Counted from the stretch's first letter, positions 34,774 to 43,739 are shown. The stretch is 64,000 nt of DNA from Nocardiopsis ansamitocini (GCF_030268225.1 NZ_BSQG01000012.1:1-64000); one strand, 5' to 3'. The notes: generated by a model from the letters alone, not told the origin. A program made the numbers and translations.

Positions 34774-35777
34774 GCGCTGGAGCTTCCTGGCGGGACCTCA
34801 CCGATCCCCGAGCGGCGGAGACCGGGGAGAGCCCCGAGACGGGCCTGAAGGAACCGCTCTTCGAGAACCTCGACATCCCGGAGCGGCTGGGCCCGGTGAC
34901 CGTGCTGATCGACGACCACAAGATCAAGCGGTTCGCCTTCACCCAGGACGACCACCACCCGTGGCACCTGGAGTCCAGCCCCTTCGAGGGCAGGCGGATC
35001 GGCCACGCCGCGCTGCTGGGAAACGACCTCGTCCAGCTGTTCACCACGGTCTACGCGGCCAGCGAGGTCGTCGGGCTGCACACCGAGGAACAGCTGTGGT
35101 TCGACTCCCCGGCGTTCCTCGACGAGGCCGTCACCCTGGAAGGCGCCTACACGCAGGCCTACGAACGGCGCGGCCAGGGCTACGTCGTCATGGAGGCCGC
35201 CGCCACCGGCCAGGACGGGCGCAGCGTGCTGCGCCATCGCGGGGTCGAGATCCTGCGCACCCGACCGGGTGACGTCGCGGGCCGCGGCTCCTCAGCACCC
35301 GGCCCGGACTCGCGCCGCGTCACCGGCGAGGTCCCGGCCGGTGCCCCCGCCTTCGACCCGGTGGCACCGCGACCGGGCCAGGTCCTGCCTCCCCTGGTCA
35401 AGGCCATCACCACCGAGCAGGCGGCCGTGTTCTCCCGCATCGGGGAGTACGTGCGCAACATCCACAACGACCTCGATCTCGCCCGTGACGCAGGAATGCG
35501 GGTGCCGATCGTGCAGGGGCAACAACAGTTCGGCGTACTCGCGGAACTGCTGACCCGGGCTTCGGGCGCCGCGTTCTTCAGCGGCGGCTGGATGCGCGTC
35601 AAATTCCTCAACACCGTGAACGTGCACGAGCCGATCGAGGCGAGCGGCGTCGTCACAGCGGTCGACGAGGAGAACGTCGAATTCGAGATATGGGTGCGCC
35701 GAGCGGACGGAAAGCTCAGCACCGCGGGGTGGGCAAGCGCGCCGCTCCGCACAACCACCGAACGAGAGGGACAGTAA
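34770..35777 (+). CDS. Double-hotdog MaoC-type acyl-CoA hydratase, paralogue 2
   Basis: This 335-residue protein is homologous to the product of 32421 along its length (ERLGPVTV, the SPF block, YERRGQGYVxxEA, PIVQGQQQFG). In the N-terminal hotdog the sequence TQDDHHPWH provides the Asp/His spacing of the R-hydratase motif, so this copy is the likely active hydratase/dehydratase. The C-terminal half has GEYVRNIH, with Glu where Asp is usual. The start at 34770 gives an ATGA overlap with the transporter, and its stop overlaps the next start (TAATG). Confidence 0.82.
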   Translation: MSAGASWRDLTDPRAAETGESPETGLKEPLFENLDIPERLGPVTVLIDDHKIKRFAFTQDDHHPWHLESSPFEGRRIGHAALLGNDLVQLFTTVYAASEVVGLHTEEQLWFDSPAFLDEAVTLEGAYTQAYERRGQGYVVMEAAATGQDGRSVLRHRGVEILRTRPGDVAGRGSSAPGPDSRRVTGEVPAGAPAFDPVAPRPGQVLPPLVKAITTEQAAVFSRIGEYVRNIHNDLDLARDAGMRVPIVQGQQQFGVLAELLTRASGAAFFSGGWMRVKFLNTVNVHEPIEASGVVTAVDEENVEFEIWVRRADGKLSTAGWASAPLRTTTEREGQ

Positions 35778-37465
35778 TGACGGAGATGACCGGCGGAGCA
35801 CTGGTGGTCAAGATGCTGGAATCGCTCGGAGTCACCCACGTCTTCGGCGTGGTCGGCGGGCAGACGCTCGCCATCACCGACGCGATCATCGACACCGACT
35901 CCATCGAGTTCGTCCACACACGCCACGAGAACGCGGCGGCGGTCATGGCCGACGCCTACGGAAGACTCACCGGCCGCCCCGCGGTGGCGATCTCCACCAC
36001 CGGGCCCGGCGCCACGAACCTGCTCACCGGCGTCGGCGGAGCGTTCCGCGACTCCAGCCCCGCGATCATCATCACCTGCAACAACAACGGCGAGAACATC
36101 CACAAGGACGACGCGCAGAACGCCGACCACATCGACATCTTCCGCAACTACGTCAAATACGGGCGGCTGGTCGCACACGCCACCTCGATCAAGCAGGCCA
36201 TGGAAGAGGCCTACATCAACGCCATGACCGGGAGCCCCGGGCCGGTGCACCTGGACTTCGCCCGCGACACCATCGAGCAGCCGGTGGAGAACCCGCCGAC
36301 GGTGCCCGCCGTGCATCCCGCCCGTTCCTGGGTGGGCACCCGACCGGTCGCCCCGAGCGAGCAGATCGAGGCGGTCGCCGCCCGCGTGCTCGCCGCCGAG
36401 AAACCGGTCATCTGGCTCGGCAACGGCGGAAACCGCGGCCAGGCCTCGAACGAGGTCCTCGCCCTGGCCGAAGCGCTGAACATCCCGGTCATCACCACGT
36501 TCAACGGCATGGGCGCGGTCCCGACCACCCATCCACTCGTCTTCGGGGCACTGAGCCGGATGGGAACCAACCTGAGCACCCGCGTGATCGGCGAGGCCGA
36601 CCTCGTGCTGGCGTTGGGCAACAGCCTCAACGCGGTCTCCACCACGCGCTGGCGCCGCCGGCTCCCCGAGATCGTGCAGGTCGACATCGACCCGGCCATG
36701 ATCGGCCGGTACTACGCGGACGTGACCACCGGCGTCGTGGGCGACCTCGCGTCCTTCGCCCGGGACCTCACCGCGGCCACCGCGGCGCAGGCCGGGCAGG
36801 CACACGGCTCCCGCGCCGGCTGGATAGCGGAACTGCAGAAAGCCGAGCAGGAGTGGTGGGAGCTCAGCGCCGCCGTCGAACCGGAGAACCCGGGGACCGT
36901 GTCCCCGGCCGTCGTCGTGCGCCGGCTGCGCGACGTCACCCCCCAGGACGCCGTGCTGATCCCCGACGCCGGAAACCCCGGGGTGTGGTCGTTCCTGTGG
37001 GAGATGCCGGTCCCCTACCGCTACATCAAGCCGGTTGGGTTCGGGAACATGGGGTTCGCCCTCCCCGCCGCGATCGCCTCGGTCTGCGACGCCCCGGAGC
37101 GGCCCGTGCTGGCCCTGATCGGCGACGGATCCCTCGGCATGAGCCTCGGCGAGCTGGAGACCCTCGCCCGGGTCGGCGGCCCCGTGGTCGTCGTGGTGCT
37201 CAACGACTCCAGCTACGGCAACATCCGCCAGGAGCAGGTCCTGCACTTCAACGGACGTACAGTCGGAGTGGATTTCCGGGACGTGGACTTCGCCCAGGTG
37301 GCGCGCGGCATGGGTCTGGAAGGGGTCCGGGTGGCCGACCAGGAGTCGATGGTGCGCGCGGTACGCGAGGGCTTCTCCTCCGGTGCGCCCCTCGTCGTCG
37401 ACGTCGTGCTGGACCGCGAGGCGAACGCCTGGACCTACGAGGCGTTCACCCCCTACGAGGGCTGA
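35777..37465 (+). CDS. Thiamine-diphosphate enzyme (acetolactate synthase superfamily)
   Basis: This 562-residue enzyme has the three-domain ThDP layout: pyrimidine-binding region with catalytic Glu in HTRHENAAAVMADAYG and STTGPGATN, a central domain, and the cofactor motif GDGSLGMSLGELETL running to LNDSSYGN. IlvB-like relatives include acetolactate synthase, glyoxylate carboligase, oxalyl-CoA decarboxylase and 2-hydroxyacyl-CoA lyase. I do not see the distinctive oxalyl-CoA decarboxylase blocks. Next to a CoA-transferase, a lyase or decarboxylase acting on a short acyl-CoA or 2-oxoacid is plausible. Start chosen at 35777 for the TAATG overlap. Confidence 0.88.
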   Translation: MTEMTGGALVVKMLESLGVTHVFGVVGGQTLAITDAIIDTDSIEFVHTRHENAAAVMADAYGRLTGRPAVAISTTGPGATNLLTGVGGAFRDSSPAIIITCNNNGENIHKDDAQNADHIDIFRNYVKYGRLVAHATSIKQAMEEAYINAMTGSPGPVHLDFARDTIEQPVENPPTVPAVHPARSWVGTRPVAPSEQIEAVAARVLAAEKPVIWLGNGGNRGQASNEVLALAEALNIPVITTFNGMGAVPTTHPLVFGALSRMGTNLSTRVIGEADLVLALGNSLNAVSTTRWRRRLPEIVQVDIDPAMIGRYYADVTTGVVGDLASFARDLTAATAAQAGQAHGSRAGWIAELQKAEQEWWELSAAVEPENPGTVSPAVVVRRLRDVTPQDAVLIPDAGNPGVWSFLWEMPVPYRYIKPVGFGNMGFALPAAIASVCDAPERPVLALIGDGSLGMSLGELETLARVGGPVVVVVLNDSSYGNIRQEQVLHFNGRTVGVDFRDVDFAQVARGMGLEGVRVADQESMVRAVREGFSSGAPLVVDVVLDREANAWTYEAFTPYEG

Positions 37466-37481
37466 AGGCGAGGAGGCCGAC

Positions 37482-38690
37482 ATGGAGCAGCAGGACAGCG
37501 AGCACACCCCGGGACCGCTCGACGGCGTGAAGGTCCTCGACCTCTCACGCTTCATCGCGGGCCCGCTGTGCGCCCAGATCCTCGGGGACTTCGGTGCCGA
37601 GGTGGTGAAGATCGAGCGCCCCAGCGGCGAGGACTCCCGTCACCACGGGCCGTACTGGCAGGGCGAGAGCATCTACATGTTCCTCTACCACCGCAACAAG
37701 CAGGCCGCGACCCTGGACACCCGCCACCCGCGCGCCAAGGCGATCCTGGAGGACCTGGTGCGCTGGGCCGACGTCGTCGTCGAGAACTTCCGGCCCGGCA
37801 CCCTGGAGAAAATGGGGTTGGGGTACGAGCGGATGAAGGAGATCAACGAATCCGTCGTCCTCGTCTCGATCTCCGGGTTCGGGCAGACCGGGCCGGAATC
37901 GCCCCGTGCCCTGTTCGACGCGATCTCCCAGGCCTCGTCCGGCCTGATGAGCATGACGGGTGATCCTGACGGCAGGCCGACCCTGAGCGGGACCTACATC
38001 GCCGACTACACCACCGGGTACCAGGGGGCGATCGGTGCCATGGCGGCGCTGACGCACCGGGAACGCACGGGAGAGGGGCAGCTGGTCGACATCGCCAGCT
38101 ACGACACGATGTTCTCCGCGCTGGGCACCCGGCTGATCGCGGAGCTCATGCTGGGGCTGGAGATGCCCCGTTCGGGGTCGCGCGACCTCCTCACCGCCCC
38201 CGTGAACGTGTACGAGGCGGCCGACGGTCCGATCTACATCCAGGCCGGGACGGCGTCACTGTTTCCGAAGCTCTGCTCGGTGATGGGCCGCGAAGAGCTC
38301 TCCGCCGATCCGCGCTACGCCACGGTGGAGGGCAGAATGGCCGACCAGGCCGCCCTGGAGTCGGCGATCCAGCAGTGGGCCGAGGGGCTCACCCGTGAGG
38401 AGATCGCCCGCCGGCTCGACGCGGCGGGGGTGCCCTACGCCAATGTCGCCAGCGTCCGCGAGGTCGCGGCCTCTCCGCAATTGGCGGCGCGTGGCATGAT
38501 CGTCGAAGCAGAACATCCGTCGCTGGGAACGATCCGCATGCCGAACAATCCCATCCACATGGAGAAGTCGCCGCCCACGGTGCGCAAGGCACCGCCGCAG
38601 GCGGGCGAGGACAACGACTACGTGTACGGGAGCATCCTGGGGTTGAACGCCGAACAGATCCGGCAGCTCCGCGCCGAGGGCGTCATCTGA
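37482..38690 (+). CDS. CaiB/BaiF family (class III) CoA-transferase
   Basis: This 402-residue protein shows LDGVKVLDLSRFIAGPLC, LGDFGAEVVKIERPSGEDSR, RNKQAATLD and NFRPGTLEKMG. The catalytic Asp is likely that of IADYTTGYQGAIGAM, with the following GEGQLVDIA. Class III CoA-transferases move CoA between carboxylic acids (formyl-CoA:oxalate, carnitine, benzylsuccinate). It should activate the imported acid for the MaoC and ThDP enzymes. The ATG at 37482 follows GAGGAGG at good spacing, 16 bases past the previous stop. Confidence 0.93.
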   Translation: MEQQDSEHTPGPLDGVKVLDLSRFIAGPLCAQILGDFGAEVVKIERPSGEDSRHHGPYWQGESIYMFLYHRNKQAATLDTRHPRAKAILEDLVRWADVVVENFRPGTLEKMGLGYERMKEINESVVLVSISGFGQTGPESPRALFDAISQASSGLMSMTGDPDGRPTLSGTYIADYTTGYQGAIGAMAALTHRERTGEGQLVDIASYDTMFSALGTRLIAELMLGLEMPRSGSRDLLTAPVNVYEAADGPIYIQAGTASLFPKLCSVMGREELSADPRYATVEGRMADQAALESAIQQWAEGLTREEIARRLDAAGVPYANVASVREVAASPQLAARGMIVEAEHPSLGTIRMPNNPIHMEKSPPTVRKAPPQAGEDNDYVYGSILGLNAEQIRQLRAEGVI

Positions 38691-39406
38691 TGCCGCGGAG
38701 CGTCCTCTACCGGGTGATCTACGACGACATCCTTTCCCAGATAACCTCGGGCGCGCTGAAGGCCGGTGCGAAGCTGGAGAGCGAGCCCGAGCTCGCCCGC
38801 CGGTACCAGGTGAGCCGCATGACCGTGCGGCAGGCCCTCGACCTGCTCATCACCGATGAGCTGGTCACGCGCAAGCGCGGCAGCGGCACGTATGTGCGGG
38901 AGAACCCGCGTCGTGGACGGCGGCTCAACCGGTTGCGCTCGTTCGCCCAGGAGCTCGCGGGCTCCGATGTGGCCGTTACCAGCAGGACTCTCTCGGCGAC
39001 CGAGGAAAAGGCTCCACAGGAGGTCGCCGAGGGACTGGGCCTGGAGGTCGACGACGCGGTGAACCGGATCAAGCGCCTGCGCCTCGTCGGCGGGGTGCCG
39101 GCGGCGGTGCAGGACGCGTGGGTGCCCTACGCCGCCGCCCCCGGTCTGGCGCGCGACCCTCTGGTGGACGGCTCCCTCTACCGGACCCTGACGGAGAGAC
39201 ACGGCCTGAAGCTCCGATGGGCGGATCAGACGATGACGGCGGCCCTGCTGGAACCCGCTGAGGCGGGGGCGCTCTCGGCGCCGGTGGGCGGAGCGGTGCT
39301 GCATTCCCTCCGCATCACCTACTCCGACACCGAAAGCGCCGTGGAGTACACCAACAGCTGGACGCTCCCGGAATTCCCGCTCCTGCTGCGGATCGACGCC
39401 GAATGA
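38690..39406 (+). CDS. GntR-family regulator, HutC subfamily (UTRA domain)
   Basis: This 238-residue protein has an N-terminal winged helix (YDDILSQITSGALKAGAKL, then SRMTVRQALDLLITDELV and RKRGSGTYV). About 160 residues of UTRA-type effector-binding domain follow (VNRIKRLRLVGGVPAAVQDA). HutC proteins usually repress their own operon and are released by a substrate or intermediate. The GTCTAGAC site at 32370 fits their operators. It overlaps the CoA-transferase stop (TGATG) and the kinase start (ATGA). Confidence 0.94.
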   Translation: MPRSVLYRVIYDDILSQITSGALKAGAKLESEPELARRYQVSRMTVRQALDLLITDELVTRKRGSGTYVRENPRRGRRLNRLRSFAQELAGSDVAVTSRTLSATEEKAPQEVAEGLGLEVDDAVNRIKRLRLVGGVPAAVQDAWVPYAAAPGLARDPLVDGSLYRTLTERHGLKLRWADQTMTAALLEPAEAGALSAPVGGAVLHSLRITYSDTESAVEYTNSWTLPEFPLLLRIDAE

Positions 39407-40827
39407 GCGCTTCCGAGCAGACCGTCGTCGCCGTCGACGTCGGTACCTCCGCGGTGCGGTCCGGACTGTTCGACCTCTCCGGCGGGTTGCTGCGCTCCGC
39501 ACGGGTCGCGCGCACCACGGGTGTCGGTGACCTCTTCGACGCCTCCGGGCTCTTCGCCGAGGTCGGCGAATCGCTGCGCGAGCTCGCCGTGGAGTCCCGG
39601 CCCCGCGCGCTGTGCGTGTCCGCGCACATCGGCAGTGTCGCCGTGGACGCGTGCCTCGATCCGGTGCTGCCGGGCGGCGGGTGGTCCGACACCCGGGGCC
39701 TGGACCTGCTGAGCCGCCTGCCGCGTGCGCGGCAGGCGGCGCTGCTCGCCGCCGCCGGACGTCCCGCGCTCTCGGGCGGGGCTGTCGCGCTCGCCTTGAC
39801 ACTGGGCGGGTCCGGTCCCGGGGAGCAGGTCCACGCGCTGCTGAGCCCGAAGGACTTCCTCGTGGCCCGGCTGACCGGCCGCGTGGCCTCGGACACGGTA
39901 AATGCCGCCTACACCCTGGGCTCCGACGTGCGCGCCCGGTCCTGGCAGTTTGACGCGCTGCGGTCCCTGGGGCTCCCGAAAAGCTGGTTCCCTGCGCAGG
40001 TGGAACCGACCTCGGTGGTCGGGGAGGTCCACGGTGTCGGAGCACGGTGCACCGGCCTGCCGGAGGGGACACCGGTCGTCTCGGGTGGCCCGGACGGCTC
40101 GGTCGGCATCGGCGTACTGCTCGGCACCACCTCCTCGGGGATCGCGAACGTGGCGGGAACGACCGATGTGCTGGCCCGTTTGATCGATGATCCCGCCCGT
40201 GCACGGGACGGGGCCGTGGTGAATCCGTCCATGGTTCGCGCGATGTGGACCGCCGGGGGCGCGACCGGGATGACCGGCGGCGCGGTCGCCCGTTGGCGGT
40301 CGTTGGTGGGGGCGGTCGACGACGAGAGGCTCGGTGCCGTGCCGGTGGGCAGCCGCGAGCTGCTGGTCTTCCCCGGCTTCTCCGGTGAGAGGTTCCCCCG
40401 CTGGCGGCCCGATGCGCGGGGCGCCGTCCTCGGGCAGGGCCCGGAGCACGGGCCGGCGGAGATTCTCCGTGCCGCGCAGGAAGGAGCGGGCTTCACCGTT
40501 CGGGAAGGGGCCGATCTGCTGGATCCGCACCGTGGACTGCCCATGCTGTTCGCGGGGGGCTCTGCCCGTTCCACCCAGGTGGCGCGGCTGCGCGCGGACG
40601 TCCTCGGGCGGGCGGTGCACGTCGCGAGCAATCCCGATGTGACCCTGGTCGGTGCGGCCGCCCTGGCACTGGTGGGGATCGGTGAAGTGCGCGACCTCGA
40701 CGAGGCGCGCGACCGGCTCGGCCTCACATTCAGCGTGGTGACGCCGGACGAACGGCGCAGTTCCCGTTACGACGAGGTGTTCGCGCGCTGGACCGCCGCG
40801 CGGGAGTCCGACCGGGCGGCCGCCTGA
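39403..40827 (+). CDS. FGGY-family carbohydrate kinase
   Basis: This 474-residue ASKHA-fold kinase has VAVDVGTSAVRSGLFD (phosphate 1 motif), SGGPDGSVGIGVLLG, NVAGTTDVLARL, and GFSGERFPRW with LFAGGSARSTQ near the C-terminus. The family phosphorylates sugars and polyols (xylulose, glycerol, ribulose, erythritol). It is unusual in an operon otherwise devoted to acyl-CoA chemistry, which suggests that the substrate or a product is a hydroxylated acid or polyol derivative. Last gene of the operon; overlaps the regulator stop by ATGA. Confidence 0.9.
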   Translation: MSASEQTVVAVDVGTSAVRSGLFDLSGGLLRSARVARTTGVGDLFDASGLFAEVGESLRELAVESRPRALCVSAHIGSVAVDACLDPVLPGGGWSDTRGLDLLSRLPRARQAALLAAAGRPALSGGAVALALTLGGSGPGEQVHALLSPKDFLVARLTGRVASDTVNAAYTLGSDVRARSWQFDALRSLGLPKSWFPAQVEPTSVVGEVHGVGARCTGLPEGTPVVSGGPDGSVGIGVLLGTTSSGIANVAGTTDVLARLIDDPARARDGAVVNPSMVRAMWTAGGATGMTGGAVARWRSLVGAVDDERLGAVPVGSRELLVFPGFSGERFPRWRPDARGAVLGQGPEHGPAEILRAAQEGAGFTVREGADLLDPHRGLPMLFAGGSARSTQVARLRADVLGRAVHVASNPDVTLVGAAALALVGIGEVRDLDEARDRLGLTFSVVTPDERRSSRYDEVFARWTAARESDRAAA

Positions 40828-41157
40828 TCTCACCTCTTTCGCAATGCCGGGAAGGCGACGCGGTCAAGGGCGCGGGGCACGGAGGTCCGGCCGTAGGTTC
40901 CGACAGGCCGTCCCAGCCGGTGAGTCCGCGGTGGTGGTCGACGCGAATTCCCTCGTCCGGACGGGGCGCACCCGGATCGTCGGGTTCGCCCCGTCCGGAG
41001 CAGGTGGACGCCCCTGCCGGAGAAAACGGCCGCTCGTCCTGCAAGCCGGCCTGCACAGCACTGGACTGCCCCATTGGCGCGAACCCTTCCCGGCCGCCAT
41101 CGACCGGTGAACGGTCCTGGCGCCTCGACGCCAGGACCGCAGCGACACACCCGGTCG
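40828..41157. other. Intergenic region after the kinase gene
   Basis: These 330 GC-rich bases lie between the convergent kinase and Sel1-repeat genes. I see no credible gene and no clear hairpin terminator. Confidence 0.4.
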
Positions 41158-41460
41158 CTATCGGCCGGTGCCCCTGACCTCGGCAGCGCGCGCCCACCAC
41201 CGCTGCCCCTGATCGGCGTCACCTCGTTCGTGGGCGAGGGTGCCCAGGTTGGCCATGGCGAGGGTGTCGCCGGTCTCGGCCGCTCGGCGATACCACTCCC
41301 GGGCGTCCTCGACATCACCCCACCCGTGGAACAGGTTGCCCAGGTTGATCATGGCATCGGTGTGGCCGGCATCGGCGGCTCCGACGGTTTGTCGGTACCA
41401 CTCCCGGGTCTCGGCGGCCCCTCCTCGTTCGTGGAGCAGATGATCCGGATCGGTGGTCAT
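41158..41460 (-). CDS. Small Sel1-repeat (TPR-like) protein, possibly a gene remnant
   Basis: This 100-residue protein is built of Sel1-type repeats: GHTDAMINLGNLFHGWGDVE with AREWYRRAAE, then GDTLAMANLGTLAHERGDAD with WWARAAE, and a weaker first unit REWYRQTVG. Such repeats form helical scaffolds for protein contacts. The ATG at 41460 lacks a good ribosome site and the frame stays open upstream to 41859 with low-complexity sequence, so this may be the surviving end of a longer gene. No partner is evident. Confidence 0.6.
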   Translation of the reverse strand: MTTDPDHLLHERGGAAETREWYRQTVGAADAGHTDAMINLGNLFHGWGDVEDAREWYRRAAETGDTLAMANLGTLAHERGDADQGQRWWARAAEVRGTGR

Positions 41461-41871
41461 GGCGTGGGGTGTGGGTCCGGGACGGACCGACGCCGCACCG
41501 ACCGGTGCCCGCGCAGGTGTACTTCTTGGCGGCCGGAGCTCGTGGTGCCCGACCGAAGAACCGACAGCCGTGGAGCGGCGGCCGCGTACTGCGCTACTCC
41601 GTGCCGGGCGCCGGCCTTCGACAGCCTCGGTCGAGCACTCGTCGGCAGGCTCGTCAACGGGGCAGCGCGGGCTCAGAGCCCGCGCACACGAAGGCCCTGT
41701 CCGTCCGGGCTTGGGGGAGGACGTCTGAACTCGCCCCCTCCACGCATCGTCGTGCCATCGACGCGCATCCGCTGCCCGCGCCCCCTCAATGCGATGTCGA
41801 CGCTGGAGCGGGGCTGCTAGCGCGGCGCCGTGTGCGTCCGGGACGCCGGTGGAGAGCACAGCTCCGGGCGG
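41461..41871. other. GC-rich stretch between two minus-strand genes
   Basis: Open in several frames, as expected for such composition, but the translations are Arg/Ser/Pro-rich without any motif. Nothing supportable was found. Confidence 0.35.
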
Positions 41872-42288
41872 TCATTCCTCGTCGGCGCCGTCCTCCGGCC
41901 GTTCCCCGGACGAACGGATGCGGCCGGCCAGCCGGTAGTCGACGTGGATGTCCTCGTAGACCACCCCGGGTTCGACGGGCCTGGGCACACCCGACCGGGT
42001 GCTGCCCGCAGTGCCCTCCGACTGTGGTTCCCCCCAATACCGGGACCGGACTTCCGGCTCCTCGTGGAACGTCAGTTCGTCCGCGGACACGGCGGCACCG
42101 ATCTCCACGTCGTATTCGGGTTCCTTCTGGTCATCCATGATCTCCGCGTCCACTCCGGCCCTCTTCGCCGCCTCCGCGTCCTCGGCCGCGCCGCCTGCCC
42201 CCTCGGTGTCCTCGACCGCGGTTCCTGCGCCCCGACCGATGCCCTCCACCGTGTTTCCGTGCGTCCTTGCCGCCGTCCTCGCCCGCAT
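41872..42288 (-). pseudogene. Displaced 3' part of the 11-residue-repeat gene (other frame)
   Basis: In this frame the reverse strand gives NTVEGIGRGAGTAVEDTEGA, continuing the upstream gene's 11-residue repeat, then a coherent acidic tail (EPEYDVEIGAAVSADELTF, ... GVVYEDIHVDYRLAGRI) ending in Glu-Glu. Codon usage looks genuine, while the competing frame is a run of Arg and Gly. No ribosome site precedes its ATG. The simplest reading is that this is the true C-terminus of the protein from 43201, separated by a frameshift near 42240-42290 (one base too many or two too few). Confidence 0.6.
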
Positions 42289-43201
42289 CGCCCGGGCCCT
42301 GACCGGCGCCCTCCACGGTGCCGGCTACGCCCTGACCGGCATCCCCGACAGCGGTGCCCGCACTCTGACCAACGTCCCCCACAGTGCCGGCCACACCATG
42401 ACCAACGCCCCCGACCGCAGCACCCGCACCTCGACCGGCGCCCTCCACAGCACCAGCCGCGCCCCGACCAACACCTTCCACAGCACCAGCCGCACCCCGA
42501 CCGACGTCCCCGACGGCGGTGCCCGCACCCCGACCGACATCCTCCACAGCACCAGCCGCGCCCCGACCAACACCTTCCACAGCACCAGCCGCACCCCGAC
42601 CGACGTCCCCGACGGCGGTGCCCGCACCCCGACCGACATCCTCCACAGCACCAGCCGCACCCTGTCCCAGGGCTCCCACGGCCTGCCCCGCGCCGCCCGC
42701 CACCTGGTCGAGAGTGGATTCCACCCCTCGGGCCACGTGTTCCAGGATCTGCGGGTTCGCGTCGATGGTCTGGAGGACGCGCGTAATGATTTCCCGGACG
42801 TTGTCGAGCCGGACCTTGAGCAGGGCCTGGGCCTCGACCCCCTTGATGTTGAGGTGGACACGGCCGAGTCCGACGTCCGCCCCCACTTTCAGTTTGAGCA
42901 GGTCCAGCACTTCGGCCTGGAGCGAGACGGAGGCCAGCAGGTTCTCGACCTCGAGTTCGATCTCGTCGACCTTCAGGGTCGGGACGTCGAGGAGCACGTC
43001 CGTCTCCCCGCTTCCGGCGACACGGTCGACGGGAGCGCGACGGGGCTCCGGAACCTTCTCTGCGCGCTGCGACTGCTTCGCCTGCGTGGGTACGGACTCC
43101 ACGGTCCCCTGCCCCGACGCGTCGTCCTCCCGGGTTCTCTTTTCACTGTCATGGCTGGTCTGGCTCTTGCTGTTCTCGGCCTCCTGAGTACTGTGATTCA
43201 C
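42131..43201 (-). CDS. 11-residue-repeat protein with conserved N-terminal domain, probably frameshifted
   Basis: From the GTG at 43201 the protein has a charged N-terminus and then a compact domain (TDVLLDVPTLKVDEIELEVE, LLKLKVGADVGLGRVHLNIK, RLDNVREIITRVLQTIDANP). About 13 copies of an 11-residue unit such as RGAAGAVEGVG or RGAGTAVGDVG follow. Eleven-residue repeats of this kind form long amphipathic helices in LEA-like, synuclein-like and lipid-droplet proteins. The last ~45 residues in this frame are Arg/Gly-rich and look like out-of-frame reading; the sense continues in the neighbouring frame. Function unknown; membrane surface binding or desiccation/stress protection is a guess. Confidence 0.7.
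   Translation of the reverse strand: MNHSTQEAENSKSQTSHDSEKRTREDDASGQGTVESVPTQAKQSQRAEKVPEPRRAPVDRVAGSGETDVLLDVPTLKVDEIELEVENLLASVSLQAEVLDLLKLKVGADVGLGRVHLNIKGVEAQALLKVRLDNVREIITRVLQTIDANPQILEHVARGVESTLDQVAGGAGQAVGALGQGAAGAVEDVGRGAGTAVGDVGRGAAGAVEGVGRGAAGAVEDVGRGAGTAVGDVGRGAAGAVEGVGRGAAGAVEGAGRGAGAAVGGVGHGVAGTVGDVGQSAGTAVGDAGQGVAGTVEGAGQGPGDAGEDGGKDARKHGGGHRSGRRNRGRGHRGGRRRGRGRGGGEEGRSGRGDHG
42442..42659. repeat. Exact 99-bp tandem duplication plus partial third copy
   Basis: Bases 42442-42540 and 42541-42639 are identical, and a third copy begins at 42640 and diverges after about 18 bases. Each 99-bp unit contains three 33-bp subunits coding for 11 residues. Perfect identity implies a recent duplication or ongoing gene conversion and offers a substrate for slippage. 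Confidence 0.92.
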
Positions 43202-43739
43202 CTTCCCGGCACCCTTCTGCGTGGTTCGCGGCACATCCCCGCGATCGCTACGCCCTCCTGGGGATGCGATCTCCCCGGTCGGCCACGGCGCGAACACCCG
43301 CACCGGATATCCGGTTCGTCGCCGTTCAGGAGTGATGAGAGCGTGTTCGCCCCATGTACCCACGACCACCGCCGGGAAACTGTTCTCCCTGTTCAGGGCA
43401 TGTTTTGGAGCGGCATTTCAGGGCTCTGGGCGCGGAGGGACGGTCGTTGACGGCTACCTGGGCACGATCCGATCGTCCCCCTCAGGAAGGGCCTGCGTCG
43501 GCAAGACCCCGTGTCCACTTCCGAGCCGCGGTCAGGGCTCGGACCGGGATCGGAGCCGTGGCGCACGCTGCCCCGGGGGGACGGGGAAGAGGCTCCTCGG
43601 CTCCACCACGTGTATGCGACGGGAGCGCACGCCGGAACTTCTCGGCGCGGCCGGGAACTTCCATGGACCGGGGCCCGACTTGTCTACCCGTTGCCCCTTT
43701 TTTCGCTCATCGGAGCGGAACACACACAGGAGTCCGCGC
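43202..43739. other. Divergent intergenic region
   Basis: This 538-base region lies between the repeat-protein gene (leftward) and the PepSY gene (rightward). It should hold both promoters; none could be fixed by eye. The open frames here are compositional. Confidence 0.4.

Noticed and set aside
35180-37555. 791-residue minus-strand open frame
   Set aside because: Antisense to the ThDP enzyme and MaoC genes; low-complexity translation.
35777-38690. Oxalate degradation pair (oxalyl-CoA decarboxylase plus formyl-CoA transferase)
   Set aside because: Gene order is tempting, but the ThDP enzyme reads as IlvB-like and lacks oxalyl-CoA decarboxylase blocks; MaoC and FGGY genes do not fit oxalate.
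38618-40204. 528-residue minus-strand open frame
   Set aside because: Arg/Pro-rich shadow of the GntR and kinase genes, which have clear family motifs.
42442-42659. CRISPR-like array
   Set aside because: The repeats are contiguous, in frame and coding, with no spacers.
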